NCBI GenBank assembly: GCA_947478405.1 | Contig: CANJVX010000028.1 | Span: 1-39,658, forward strand | Length of the DNA stretch: 39,658 nucleotides | DNA from: Beijerinckiaceae bacterium | GTDB taxonomy: Bacteria > Pseudomonadota > Alphaproteobacteria > Rhizobiales > Beijerinckiaceae | Reading direction: 5' to 3' | In this document: positions 24,138-33,224 of the stretch, one piece after another | Layout: each line of letters begins with the position of its first letter | Numbering within the stretch: position 1 is the stretch's first letter | Program-made: the position numbers and the translations under genes | Notes under the pieces: model-generated | What the model was told of the DNA's origin: nothing | Seen by the model: the letters and a program-made list of their open reading frames with translations, nothing else | Databases searched by the model: none

Positions 24138-24934
24138 TGATGTCCTCGTCCAGATCCTCCCTCGCCTTCTGGCTTCGATTGGTGCTCGTCGCCTTTATCT
24201 TTGCAGCGCTTGAAATCTATGGCCGGTTCTATGCTGATCCGGCTTTCATGAGCCCGCCCAGCGGAATATTTCGCGCTTTTGTTGAGCGTATTTTGCCTGA
24301 GCCAAAGATTATCGAAGCCTTGTTTCTATGCGTCTTGCAGATCGCAGCCGCCTATGGCCTTTCCATTCTATTTGGCACATTGACGGGATTGCTGGTGGGC
24401 GCAACATCCTTCAGCCGATCGGCGTTTTTCCCGATCGTGCTTTTGCTCTTTGCTATACCGCAGGTTTCGCTCTTGCCGCTGGTGATCCTGTTCTTTGGTT
24501 TGGGGCCTGCAGCAAAAATTGCCTTTGGCTTTAGCCATGGTGTTTTTCCCATCATCATGAATGTTGTGGCTGGCATGCGCGATGTGAAGGAATTGCATCT
24601 GCGTGCGGCGAGATCCATGGGGGCGAGCCGTTCTGAAACCATTCGGCACGTCATTCTGCCTCATGCCGTGCCAAGCTTATTCACAGGCCTGCGCTTGGGC
24701 ATGACAATGACTTTGCTGGGCGTCATTCTGGCTGAACTTTATGTCTCGACAGGTGGCGTTGGCTATTACACGCGTCTCTTTGCTGAAAATTACAATCCAG
24801 CCCCACTGTTTGCATTGATCGGTTGTTTGGCGGTGATCGCCATTCTGTTCAACGAACTTGTGCGCTTGGCCGAGAAACGTCTTACGCCCGGCCTGCGCCG
24901 TTCTGCTGCACTCACAAATCTGGTGAAGGAATGA
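24134..24934 (+). CDS. ABC transporter permease
   Basis: The second permease, 266 residues, similar to the one before it. Its EAA loop is LHLRAARSMGASRSETIRHVILPHAVP. Two different permeases imply a heterodimeric channel. Its start overlaps the preceding stop by four bases (ATGA) and its stop overlaps the HyuA start in the same way, showing the importer and hydantoinase are one transcription unit. Confidence 0.93.
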   Translation: MMMSSSRSSLAFWLRLVLVAFIFAALEIYGRFYADPAFMSPPSGIFRAFVERILPEPKIIEALFLCVLQIAAAYGLSILFGTLTGLLVGATSFSRSAFFPIVLLLFAIPQVSLLPLVILFFGLGPAAKIAFGFSHGVFPIIMNVVAGMRDVKELHLRAARSMGASRSETIRHVILPHAVPSLFTGLRLGMTMTLLGVILAELYVSTGGVGYYTRLFAENYNPAPLFALIGCLAVIAILFNELVRLAEKRLTPGLRRSAALTNLVKE

Positions 24935-26988
24935 ATATTACAGGCATTGATATTGGCGGCACATTCACGGATCTCGTGGGTTGTGTAGATGGAAAGATCG
25001 TAACGTCCAAAACATCGACGACGCCAGCTGATCCAACGCAAGGCGTGGCCCGTTCTCTAGAGCTTGCCGCTTGTGATCTCCCAAGCCTGGGCGAGGTGCT
25101 GCATGGCTCGACCATTGCCATCAACACGGTTCTTGAGCGCAAGGGATCGCGCACAGCACTGATCACGACCAAAGGCTTTCGCGACGTCTATGCCATCGGG
25201 CGCGGCAATCGCATTGAAGCGTTCAATCTGTGGTTTCACCGACCAAAGCCGCTCGTCGAGCGTCAATATACCTATGAGCTCAATGAGCGCATGAATGCGA
25301 AGGGTGAGGTTCTCATAGCTCTTGATCGTGCTGAAGTGGGCGCGCTGGTGAGTGAATTGCAAAAGCAGGGGATTGAAGCCGTTGCCGTCTGCTTCCTGCA
25401 TTCCTACGCCAATCCCGATCATGAAAAAGTGGTTGGTGAATTGTTACGCGCGGCGCTGCCCTCGCTTTTTGTCACGCTCAGCCATGAGATTTTGCGTGAA
25501 TTTCGTGAATATGAGCGCACCTCTACGACATCTCTGAATGCTTATGTCGGGCCGCGTGTGCGCAATTATCTGAACACGCTGGAGACCTATCTGCGCGGCG
25601 CCAATTTTGGTGGCCAAGTGCATATCATGCGTTCGAACGGCGGCGTAATGTCGTTGGATCAGGCACGAATGCAGCCCGTCTCAATGATGGAATCTGGTCC
25701 TGTTGCTGGCATGATTGGCGCGGGGCGTCTCGCGGCACATCTGGGACTGGAGCAATGTATCGGCTTTGATATGGGCGGCACGACCGCCAAATCATCTCTG
25801 ATCACACGTGGCCAGCCTGCCATTGAAGATGGTTATGTCATTGGTGAGCACGCTTCTGGCCAGCCAATGCAATTGCCTGTTGTTGATATTGTCGAAGTGG
25901 GAAATGGCGGCGGTTCGATTGCCTGGGTTGATCCCGCAGGCGGGTTGCATGTTGGCCCTAAGAGTGCGGGCGCAGATCCGGGGCCAGCTTGTTACGGCAA
26001 GGGCTCGATGGACCCTGTTGTGACTGACGCTGATCTTGTTCTGGGCCGTATCAATGGGGAGCGTTTTCTAAATGGTGCCATGCAGCTTGATGTTGCTGCG
26101 GCACGCCGTGCACTGGATGAAAAGGTAGGCAAGCCGCTGGGCATGTCGACTATGGAAGCAGCGCTTGGCGTGGCGACCATTTCTGACAGTAATATGTCGC
26201 TTTCGGTGCGTGCGGTTTCGGTCAACAAAGGCGTTGACCCTCGCGAAACCGCTATGATCGCTTTTGGTGGTGCAGGTCCGCTTCATGCCATTGCCATTGC
26301 TCGTGAGATCTTCATTCCCAAAGTCGTCATTCCCAAACTGCCTGGCACTTTCTCGGCGCTCGGCATGTTGATGGCCTCTTGGCGTCAGGATTTCGTGCGA
26401 ACACTGGTCGGGCGGCTGGGCACCCTCGATCATGAGCTGGTTGAGCGTGTGTTCAACGAGCTGGCGGTTGATGGCAAAGCACAGATGCAGCGCGATGGTA
26501 TTTCAGGCGATGCCGCTGATTTCCGCTTCTATGCGGATTTGCGTTATGTCGGGCAAGAACATGCGCTTGCCATCCGCATAGATGCGGCGAGCATGTTGAC
26601 GAGTGATACACAAGCCGTGCGCAAGCTCTTTCATGAAGAGCATGACCAGCGTTATGGGCAGGCGGCCATAGAAGAGCAACTTGAAATCGTCAATTTACGC
26701 CTTGTGTTGACAGCGCCGCGCGAAGACACAATGGCTGAACAATGGCTCACTGAAAAATGGGAGCCGACCGATAATGTCCCCGAGGCCGCACGTGATGTGG
26801 TCTATGATGATCCCGAAAAGCCTTTACGAGCCCGTGTTCTCTGGCGCCCGTCCATGCCAGCGGGCATGCAGATTACAGGGCCGGCTGTGATTGAAGAGCC
26901 CAATTCCACCATTCTTATTCATCCCGGCGACCTCGTGACCGTGACCGAAGCAGGTCATCTCATCGTCGATCTTGCGCGCAAGGATTGA
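24931..26988 (+). CDS. hyuA: Hydantoinase/oxoprolinase family protein, subunit A
   Basis: A 685-residue HyuA-type protein with the actin-like ATP site. DIGGTFTDLVG lies at residues 7-17, HGSTIAINTVLERKG follows, and FDMGGTTAKSSL is the second phosphate loop. With HyuB it forms an ATP-dependent hydrolase or carboxylase. Known relatives open 5-oxoproline or N-methylhydantoin rings or carboxylate acetone and acetophenone. The length suits the N-methylhydantoinase A branch. The start at 24931 overlaps the permease stop; a more upstream ATG lies inside the permease gene. Adjacent creatinase-fold genes make a cyclic urea or amide the favoured substrate, by inference. Confidence 0.93.
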   Translation: MNITGIDIGGTFTDLVGCVDGKIVTSKTSTTPADPTQGVARSLELAACDLPSLGEVLHGSTIAINTVLERKGSRTALITTKGFRDVYAIGRGNRIEAFNLWFHRPKPLVERQYTYELNERMNAKGEVLIALDRAEVGALVSELQKQGIEAVAVCFLHSYANPDHEKVVGELLRAALPSLFVTLSHEILREFREYERTSTTSLNAYVGPRVRNYLNTLETYLRGANFGGQVHIMRSNGGVMSLDQARMQPVSMMESGPVAGMIGAGRLAAHLGLEQCIGFDMGGTTAKSSLITRGQPAIEDGYVIGEHASGQPMQLPVVDIVEVGNGGGSIAWVDPAGGLHVGPKSAGADPGPACYGKGSMDPVVTDADLVLGRINGERFLNGAMQLDVAAARRALDEKVGKPLGMSTMEAALGVATISDSNMSLSVRAVSVNKGVDPRETAMIAFGGAGPLHAIAIAREIFIPKVVIPKLPGTFSALGMLMASWRQDFVRTLVGRLGTLDHELVERVFNELAVDGKAQMQRDGISGDAADFRFYADLRYVGQEHALAIRIDAASMLTSDTQAVRKLFHEEHDQRYGQAAIEEQLEIVNLRLVLTAPREDTMAEQWLTEKWEPTDNVPEAARDVVYDDPEKPLRARVLWRPSMPAGMQITGPAVIEEPNSTILIHPGDLVTVTEAGHLIVDLARKD

Positions 26989-26990
26989 TC

Positions 26991-28673
26991 ATGACAAAGC
27001 CAGCGGCTCATCCCATCACTGTCGAAGTCGTCCGCAATTCAATTGTGGCCTATGCCGATGAAATGGCCAATGCCCTGTGCAAGGCCGCCTATAATATGAT
27101 GATCTATGAGGTGCGCGACTTCTGTTGCGGTCTCATCGACACGCAGGGTCGTATGATCTCGCAAAATCGCGGTGGTCTGCCGATCTTTCTTGCTGATCTC
27201 GGCGTTGCCGTCGAAGATGGCATCCGTCGATATGGTCTTGATGGTTTCAAGCCCGGCGACATTATGATCATGAATCATGGTGAGGTCTGCGGGCAGCATC
27301 TGAACAATGTTGTCATTTATGCGCCATGTTTTGTTGATGGGCAGCTTGTCGGTTTTGCTGCCAATCGCGCCCATTGGGTGGATATTGGCGGCATGCGTAT
27401 CGGCTTTGGCTCCTCGCTGACCACCGAGATTTTCGCCGAAGGTCTGCAAATGCGCTCGCTGAAAATCTACGAGGCGGGAGTGCGCAATGAGACTCTTTGG
27501 CAGATCATTCAGGACAATGTCCGCTTCCCTGATGCGAGCTTGGGTGATCTACGTGCGCAGGTTGCCTCGTGCCAGCTTGGCGCGCGCCGCTATGGTGAGC
27601 TTGTCTCACGCTATGGGCTTGAAACAGTCGAGAGCTGCATTGAACGAATCTGGGAACAGGCTGACATTGCCGTGCGCAGCGTCATCGAAAAAATTCCAGA
27701 TGGTGTTTATGAGGCCGAAAGCGCGCTCGACAATGACGGGCGCAATCTCGATCAGCCGATCCGCATCAAGGTTAAGGTAACGATCAAAGAGTCAACCATG
27801 TCGGTTGATTTCTCTGACATGAATCCCCAGACTTTCTCGCCGCTCAACTCTGGCAAGTCAGGCGGCATTGCGGCTGCGCGTGTTGCGTTCAAGGCGCTCA
27901 CCTCGCCCGAGCTTGATGTTCACGACGGTTGTTTCCGCGCACTTGATGTCATCATTCCCGAGGGAACAATCGTCAGTGCCCGTCCGGGCGCGGCTATTGG
28001 CCTGTGGAGCATTGCGCTACCAACAACTATCGATACGATTCTCAAAGCGCTCGCACCTGCATTGCCCAATGTCATTCCCGCAGCCCACAAGGGCGATATG
28101 GGAGGTTGCTCCTTCTATGGATTCCGCGAGGATGGAAGCCGCTTCCTCTTGCTCAATATTTTTGGCGGCGGTTGGGGCGGGCGTCCGGGCGAAGACGGCG
28201 AGGATGCTAGCGTCTCTGTCTGTCAGGGCGATGTGCGCAACACGCCTGTTGAGCTGCAGGAAATTCGCTACCCTATGCTAATCGAAGAGCACGCTTTGCG
28301 GGAAGATTCCGGCGGTGCGGGGCAATATCGCGGCGGTCTTGGTGTGCGCATTACATATCGCGCGCTGGTTCCCTGCAAGGTCACCGTTAATTGTGAGCGT
28401 ACCAAAGTGCCGCCATGGGGCCTTCAAGGCGGTGGGGACGCGGCGCATAATGTGGCCACCATCTATTCCGCTTCAGTGCCAGACCGTATTGTTTACAAGG
28501 GTACTGAAATTGCTCTGGCGCAGGGAGATTCTGTCACCTTCCTAACAGCTGGCGGTGGTGGCTATGGTGATCCAGGCAAGCGCACTAAAGCTAATCTGGA
28601 AAATGATCTGAATCAGGGCTTCGTTTCGCCTGAAAAGGCCAGCGCTTTATATGGTTGGCGCGCAGATGCTTGA
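26991..28673 (+). CDS. hyuB: Hydantoinase B/oxoprolinase family protein, subunit B
   Basis: A 560-residue HyuB-type subunit. VEVVRNSIVAYADEMANALCKAAYN is the conserved N terminus. FKPGDIMIMNHGEVCGQHLNN and HWVDIGGMR contribute the metal-binding site, and SGGAGQYRGGLGVRI and GGGGYGDP are C-terminal signatures. It is the partner of the HyuA just upstream, beginning 2 bases after the HyuA stop. The complex probably acts in the cytoplasm on the compound brought in by the ABC importer. Confidence 0.93.
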   Translation: MTKPAAHPITVEVVRNSIVAYADEMANALCKAAYNMMIYEVRDFCCGLIDTQGRMISQNRGGLPIFLADLGVAVEDGIRRYGLDGFKPGDIMIMNHGEVCGQHLNNVVIYAPCFVDGQLVGFAANRAHWVDIGGMRIGFGSSLTTEIFAEGLQMRSLKIYEAGVRNETLWQIIQDNVRFPDASLGDLRAQVASCQLGARRYGELVSRYGLETVESCIERIWEQADIAVRSVIEKIPDGVYEAESALDNDGRNLDQPIRIKVKVTIKESTMSVDFSDMNPQTFSPLNSGKSGGIAAARVAFKALTSPELDVHDGCFRALDVIIPEGTIVSARPGAAIGLWSIALPTTIDTILKALAPALPNVIPAAHKGDMGGCSFYGFREDGSRFLLLNIFGGGWGGRPGEDGEDASVSVCQGDVRNTPVELQEIRYPMLIEEHALREDSGGAGQYRGGLGVRITYRALVPCKVTVNCERTKVPPWGLQGGGDAAHNVATIYSASVPDRIVYKGTEIALAQGDSVTFLTAGGGGYGDPGKRTKANLENDLNQGFVSPEKASALYGWRADA

Positions 28674-28690
28674 GTTTTGGGAGCTGCAAC

Positions 28691-29797
28691 ATGAGTCGTG
28701 AAGCATCCAGTGCGCGCAAGGCAGCGCTTAAAGACGCTATGCAGCGAGAGAAGATTGAGGTTCTCGTATTATTTGGCAACAATTGGCATGCCGATCATCT
28801 GCGCTACGCAACAGACTTCGGAATCCAGGAAGGCCAAGGCATTGCACTCGTGCGCGAGGATGGAACGACGACGCTCATTCTCGATGATCCTGCAGAATGC
28901 GAACGCGCGCGTCTTGATGGCTCTTGCGAAACTATTTTTGCGCCCGGTCTCGTGCAGGAGGCAAAGCGCCAATTGGCGCGCGCAGGCAATCACAATATTG
29001 CAGCAGCTCCCTACCATCTTCTGCCCTATGGTCTGCTGCATGGTGAGAAAGATCTCCGTGTGCAGGATGGTGCCGCCATTATAGAGCGTCTCTTGATGAC
29101 CAAGATGGAAGTTGAGATTGCGGCCGTTCGACAAGCCGCGGCGCTAGCAGACGAGGGCTATGCCATTTTCCGTCAGGCCGCGCGCCCTGGTCGTAAGGAT
29201 TATGAGCTTGTGGCCGAGATGGAATCTTTCTTTCGCGCCAAGGGTGTGCCGGAAAATTTCATGATTGTCGGCGTCGGTGGACAAGAGGTGCGTGGCATGG
29301 CGCCTCCCGGCGGCAAGATTCTCAAAGCAGGCGACATGGTCACCACCGAACTGACGCCCTGTTATGATGGCTATTACGCGCAGATCTGCCGCACGCTCGT
29401 TGTCGGGGAGCCCAGCGAAGCACAGCGCAAGGCTTTTAATGTCTATCTCGAAGCCATGATTGCCGGCATTGCTGCTGTGAAAACGGGCGTGACGGCAGCA
29501 GATGTGGCTAGGGCCGAAAATGATGTTTTCCGCAAATACGGGCTGGGTGATTATGTCACTTCAGAATATACGCGCGTGCGCGGGCATGGCATGGGCCTCT
29601 TTCCCGATCAGAAGCCGCATATTCTGGAGGATGTGAACATCCGCCTTGAGACAGGTATGACGCTGATTGTTCATCCCAACACTTATCATCCTGAAGTCGG
29701 CTATCTCGTTCTGGGCGATTCACTTGTCGTGCGAGAAGATGGTCATGAATTGCTCTGCGGAACGGCGCGAGAGCTTTTCTTCAATCCTGTGCAGTGA
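28691..29797 (+). CDS. M24-fold (creatinase/prolidase-like) protein with altered ligand set
   Basis: A 368-residue protein with a creatinase N-terminal domain and a pita-bread domain. The five M24 ligand positions read E220, Q231, H299, H328 and D343 in the segments TTELTPCYDGYYAQICRT, RGHGMGLFP, LIVHPNTYHP and VLGDSLVV. The E-to-H and E-to-D changes are shared with the protein at 12257, so both belong to one divergent branch. Normal aminopeptidase activity is unlikely; a creatinase-type hydrolase or a metal enzyme with a new site is possible. GGGAG (28679-28683) supports the start. It follows hyuB by 17 bases. Confidence 0.85.
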   Translation: MSREASSARKAALKDAMQREKIEVLVLFGNNWHADHLRYATDFGIQEGQGIALVREDGTTTLILDDPAECERARLDGSCETIFAPGLVQEAKRQLARAGNHNIAAAPYHLLPYGLLHGEKDLRVQDGAAIIERLLMTKMEVEIAAVRQAAALADEGYAIFRQAARPGRKDYELVAEMESFFRAKGVPENFMIVGVGGQEVRGMAPPGGKILKAGDMVTTELTPCYDGYYAQICRTLVVGEPSEAQRKAFNVYLEAMIAGIAAVKTGVTAADVARAENDVFRKYGLGDYVTSEYTRVRGHGMGLFPDQKPHILEDVNIRLETGMTLIVHPNTYHPEVGYLVLGDSLVVREDGHELLCGTARELFFNPVQ

Positions 29798-29803
29798 GGA
29801 CCT

Positions 29804-30844
29804 ATGCGTCGCGGATTGATGGCCTGGGATCAGGCGGAAGTTCCTAAATCAGCGCTTGAGCAGCGTCTGGCGGTTTTGCGCGCGGTGATGAAAGACGAAG
29901 GCTTTGACGCCCTTGTTCTCTACACCAATATTGCGCGTGGTGCGTCCGTGTGGTGGCTCACTGGTTTCACGCCCTATTGGAATGAGGGTCTGTTGCATGT
30001 GCCAGCCCAAGGCGAGATGGTTTTTGTCACCGCTCTTTCCAAACGTGTTGCGGAGTGGATTGAATCTGTGATGCCGGCAGGCCGGGTTGTTACAACACCT
30101 AAGCCTGCAGCTTTAATTAGTGCGGGTCTTGTTAAGGATGGCGCTAAACGCATCGGTGTTTTGGAGCTTGATGATTTTCCTGCAGGCCATGCCAAGATCA
30201 TTCTGGAGACAGTGCCGGGTGCGCAACTGGTCGATGCAACTTTTGCCTTTGCGCGTGTACGATCAGGATCAGATGCTGTTGAGCGGGGCTTGCTTTTGAA
30301 AGCGGATGCGTTGGCGCGGGCCTCTTGCGCTGCTGTAGAGCTGAGCACACCTGATGCCCGTGCTTTCATGGCGCCTTGCGAGACGGTTGCGCGTCTGGGT
30401 GGTGCGGAAGAATGTTTTGCTTTAGCAAGCACTGATCTTGGGGCAAGTCGCGCGGCTGTGCGCACGGAGGCCATGGGAGCTCTGGGCGCTACGTTTGCGG
30501 CGCGTATTTCACTCGCTTACAAGGGTGCCTGGACGCGCCATGCGCGCAGTTTTGCGCGTGATGAAAAGCTGCAGGAAGCTTTTGATGCGGCACATGCCCG
30601 CCTTATGAATTTCAAACCCACTGATATGCTGAATCTTAGCGCTGTGCTGGCCAAGCATTTTGAAGGGCTTGGAGATCTCGTCGACTTCACAATCGAGCAG
30701 CCGCGCGGCTCTTATCCGCTGGCTGCCGTTGCTAATCACGCAGGCAATGCGGAAGGTTTCAATCCGGCCGCGCCCTTTGTGCTTGATGTCGAGCTGCAAA
30801 TCAAAGGTGCGCGCTGGCTTGGCGCGCATCTTGTGGGTCTTTGA
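29804..30844 (+). CDS. Creatinase/prolidase-like protein with degenerate catalytic domain
   Basis: A 346-residue protein. The N-terminal half is a recognisable creatinase-type domain (RLAVLRAVMKDEGFDALVLY, then VWWLTGFTPYWNEGLLHVP). The C-terminal half has the length and alternation of a pita-bread domain, but I find none of the M24 ligand motifs and no HGxG. It looks like a non-catalytic partner of the protein before it, or a diverged enzyme. It starts 6 bases after that gene (GAGGA as ribosome site). Its stop abuts the convergent MmgE/PrpD stop with no base between them. Confidence 0.75.
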   Translation: MRRGLMAWDQAEVPKSALEQRLAVLRAVMKDEGFDALVLYTNIARGASVWWLTGFTPYWNEGLLHVPAQGEMVFVTALSKRVAEWIESVMPAGRVVTTPKPAALISAGLVKDGAKRIGVLELDDFPAGHAKIILETVPGAQLVDATFAFARVRSGSDAVERGLLLKADALARASCAAVELSTPDARAFMAPCETVARLGGAEECFALASTDLGASRAAVRTEAMGALGATFAARISLAYKGAWTRHARSFARDEKLQEAFDAAHARLMNFKPTDMLNLSAVLAKHFEGLGDLVDFTIEQPRGSYPLAAVANHAGNAEGFNPAAPFVLDVELQIKGARWLGAHLVGL

Positions 30845-32137
30845 TCAGGTGAGGCAGGCGCCCAGCTCATGCGTCAGCGCCTTCACATCTACGCTGTGCA
30901 AAGGCGATTGTAGCGCATCAGCAATATGTCGCCCGCGCCCATTCGTGGCCTGCATAAATTTGGCGCGAATGCCCTTTGCATCCAGCGGTATATCCGGGTC
31001 GCCCAGCGCATCATGACATTGCGCCTCGCGCTGTGATCCGTCTTTCAGTGTGACCGTGACGCGCGCGGGCCATTTGCGCGGATAGTCAGCATCAAATTGC
31101 GTATTCGCTACAACCTCGACGCAATGTGCGAGAGCTTCAACTGCTTCGGTCTTATCGCCAATGCTGCGATCCAGAGCCGCCATAGATTCGGGTGCGTGAG
31201 CGCATAGGCCCAATTGCCAGCCCACATTGACAATGCGCCCCAGTCGTCCGGGCGGCTGGCTGCTAATCATCAGTCGGTAGGCATTGGGCACAGCAACGGT
31301 GATCGTTGCGATCTGGTCAGGCATTAAGCCGTCGCGCAGGAGCGATTGAAAAGCATGAATGGCTGATGTTGTTTGCTTCGCGCAACAAAAGGGCTTGATG
31401 CTTGTTTCGTAAAATAAGGGCTCAAGCAGGCGTAACGGCGCTGTATCAAGCGCAAGGCCATGGGTTCGTGTCATCCAGTCGCCATCAAGCAGGGTGGCAT
31501 CCCCCACATAATCGCGTGCAGCCAACATGGCTGCGGTGATTCCGCTGCGGCCAGCCAGCCCCGCCAAAAGCCAGCGGGCTGTTTTGCCTGGTGCGTGACC
31601 GCCGGCTGCGCCGCTCGTTTGTTGAAGTGCCAGTGATAAAGCAGACGCGCTTTTGGCCGCATCGAGATTCAGCAAAACCGACGCCGCCGCTGCTGTCCCA
31701 AAAGGCGCGGCCAGATAAGTGGGCCAGATTCCCTTGGCCAGAATAGCCGGGCCATTCACAGCGCGCCCTAGACGCATCATGGCTTCATATCCATGCACAA
31801 TGGCGCGTGCGAGTTTTGTTCCGTCAGCGCCGGTGGCTTGCGCCAGAAGTAGGCTCGCGGGAATAATGACCGAGCCGCATGTTGTGCAGGAAGCGCGATC
31901 GATATCATCGATTTCGGTCAGGCGCGTGACGGCAATAGCGCGCGTCACATCATTAAGCAGGCCTTCGCCTAAGGGCGACAAGGGCCCGTGCATGGAGCCG
32001 ATAAGGTCGGCGCCTTCAGAAAAATGTTGTCCCGCGATCCAAGCACCGAGCGTATCTAGCACATGGAGTGAAAGTCTTTCACCATCGTCGACATGGCTGC
32101 CCAGATGGGCGGCAATGTCGTTCAGAACAGATGTCAT
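30845..32137 (-). CDS. MmgE/PrpD-family protein
   Basis: A 430-residue MmgE/PrpD protein. It has TRLTEIDDIDRASCTTCGSVIIPASLLLA in place of the commoner H-x-x-D-Y-D-D segment, followed by HGYEAMMRLGRAVNG and GIWPTYLAAPFGTAAAASVLL. Active-site chemistry may therefore differ from methylcitrate dehydratase. CAKQTTSAIHAFQSLL matches the family's central motif. Its start overlaps the amidohydrolase stop by four bases, so the two are co-translated. It is only distantly similar to the PrpD protein at 18120. Confidence 0.87.
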   Translation of the reverse strand: MTSVLNDIAAHLGSHVDDGERLSLHVLDTLGAWIAGQHFSEGADLIGSMHGPLSPLGEGLLNDVTRAIAVTRLTEIDDIDRASCTTCGSVIIPASLLLAQATGADGTKLARAIVHGYEAMMRLGRAVNGPAILAKGIWPTYLAAPFGTAAAASVLLNLDAAKSASALSLALQQTSGAAGGHAPGKTARWLLAGLAGRSGITAAMLAARDYVGDATLLDGDWMTRTHGLALDTAPLRLLEPLFYETSIKPFCCAKQTTSAIHAFQSLLRDGLMPDQIATITVAVPNAYRLMISSQPPGRLGRIVNVGWQLGLCAHAPESMAALDRSIGDKTEAVEALAHCVEVVANTQFDADYPRKWPARVTVTLKDGSQREAQCHDALGDPDIPLDAKGIRAKFMQATNGRGRHIADALQSPLHSVDVKALTHELGACLT

Positions 32138-33153
32138 TGCGCCGCTGCCATCTGCGACGGTGCATCCTTCAGATTGAGAATACGGCGCGCATTGTCATAA
32201 AAGAGCTTCTGTCGATCGGCGTCGGACAGATTGAGCTCGTCGATCATGGACAGGCAGGTTGCTGGATCCCAGCACGGATAGTCCGTTCCATACATCACAC
32301 GGTCGATGCCGTAATAATCAATGGCGAACCTCATGCCCGCAGGGTGCGGGCTCACGGTGTCGGTGTACATGCGTCGCAAATATTCGCTGGCGGGTTTTGG
32401 CAATTTTGCTGATTTGGTATTCTTGTCCATACGGCCCGATTGGTAGGGCAGGGCCCCGCCAGTGTGCGACATGATCAGTTTGAGATTTGGGTGGCGATCC
32501 ATCGTGCCTGACAGAACAAGACGCATGGCAGCCACGCTTACTTCCATCACGCGACCTAGCGAGAGAAACAACGCGCCATTATAACCATCGAGCATGTGGT
32601 TGAAGATGGCATCTGTCGGGTGCAGGAAAATGGGTAGATCGAGTTCTGCGCAGCGCGCATAGAAACTTTGCATGCGTTCCTGATCGATGCGCGGATCGGC
32701 GCCGATGGAACCCGGCAGATTGACGCCCATCAAGCCCAGGCGGCCAATAGCATCTTCCAGAACATCCATGGCGACTTTCTCGCTCTGGAAGGGAATGGCG
32801 GCGCTACCCCAGAAGCGACCTGGATAGCGGCGCTGCGCCCAGGCCATTTCCTCATTCCACTGAATGGCAAGATCGCGCCCCTCTGCTTCGGGCAGCGATG
32901 AGAAGTAAACAGAAAACGGGCCAATAGAGCCGACCGCGTCTATGCGGTGCCCGAGCTTGTCCATATGGGCAAACTGATCATCAAGGTCGAACCAGTCCGG
33001 CCAGCTGTTCATCACATAATCAGGGCCGTCCTGTAGCACGCAGGTGTAACAACCCTTTTCATTGGGTTTGGCGAGCGGAAACGTGCTGCGTTTGCACAGC
33101 GTGTCGAAGACCGAGCGCGGCCACCAGTGAAAATGGGAGTCAATAATATGCAT
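32134..33153 (-). CDS. ACMSD-like amidohydrolase-2 protein
   Basis: A 339-residue TIM-barrel protein with a complete metal site: H7 and H9 (DSHFHWW), H178 (FLHPTD), H230 (MSHTGGAL) and D291 (YGTDYPCWDP). The set fits the aminocarboxymuconate-semialdehyde decarboxylase branch, which decarboxylates or hydrolyses unsaturated or aromatic acids. Weak GGAGAGG lies upstream of the ATG. It lies between the Bug gene and the MmgE/PrpD gene in a four-gene minus-strand cluster. Confidence 0.9.
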   Translation of the reverse strand: MHIIDSHFHWWPRSVFDTLCKRSTFPLAKPNEKGCYTCVLQDGPDYVMNSWPDWFDLDDQFAHMDKLGHRIDAVGSIGPFSVYFSSLPEAEGRDLAIQWNEEMAWAQRRYPGRFWGSAAIPFQSEKVAMDVLEDAIGRLGLMGVNLPGSIGADPRIDQERMQSFYARCAELDLPIFLHPTDAIFNHMLDGYNGALFLSLGRVMEVSVAAMRLVLSGTMDRHPNLKLIMSHTGGALPYQSGRMDKNTKSAKLPKPASEYLRRMYTDTVSPHPAGMRFAIDYYGIDRVMYGTDYPCWDPATCLSMIDELNLSDADRQKLFYDNARRILNLKDAPSQMAAAQ

Positions 33154-33224
33154 GGTCGCCGAGCCTCTCCGTGAAGCTTAAATCTAGCAGGTTTTTGTCA
33201 TTTGAGGAGCCTTGTGCCCCCTCT

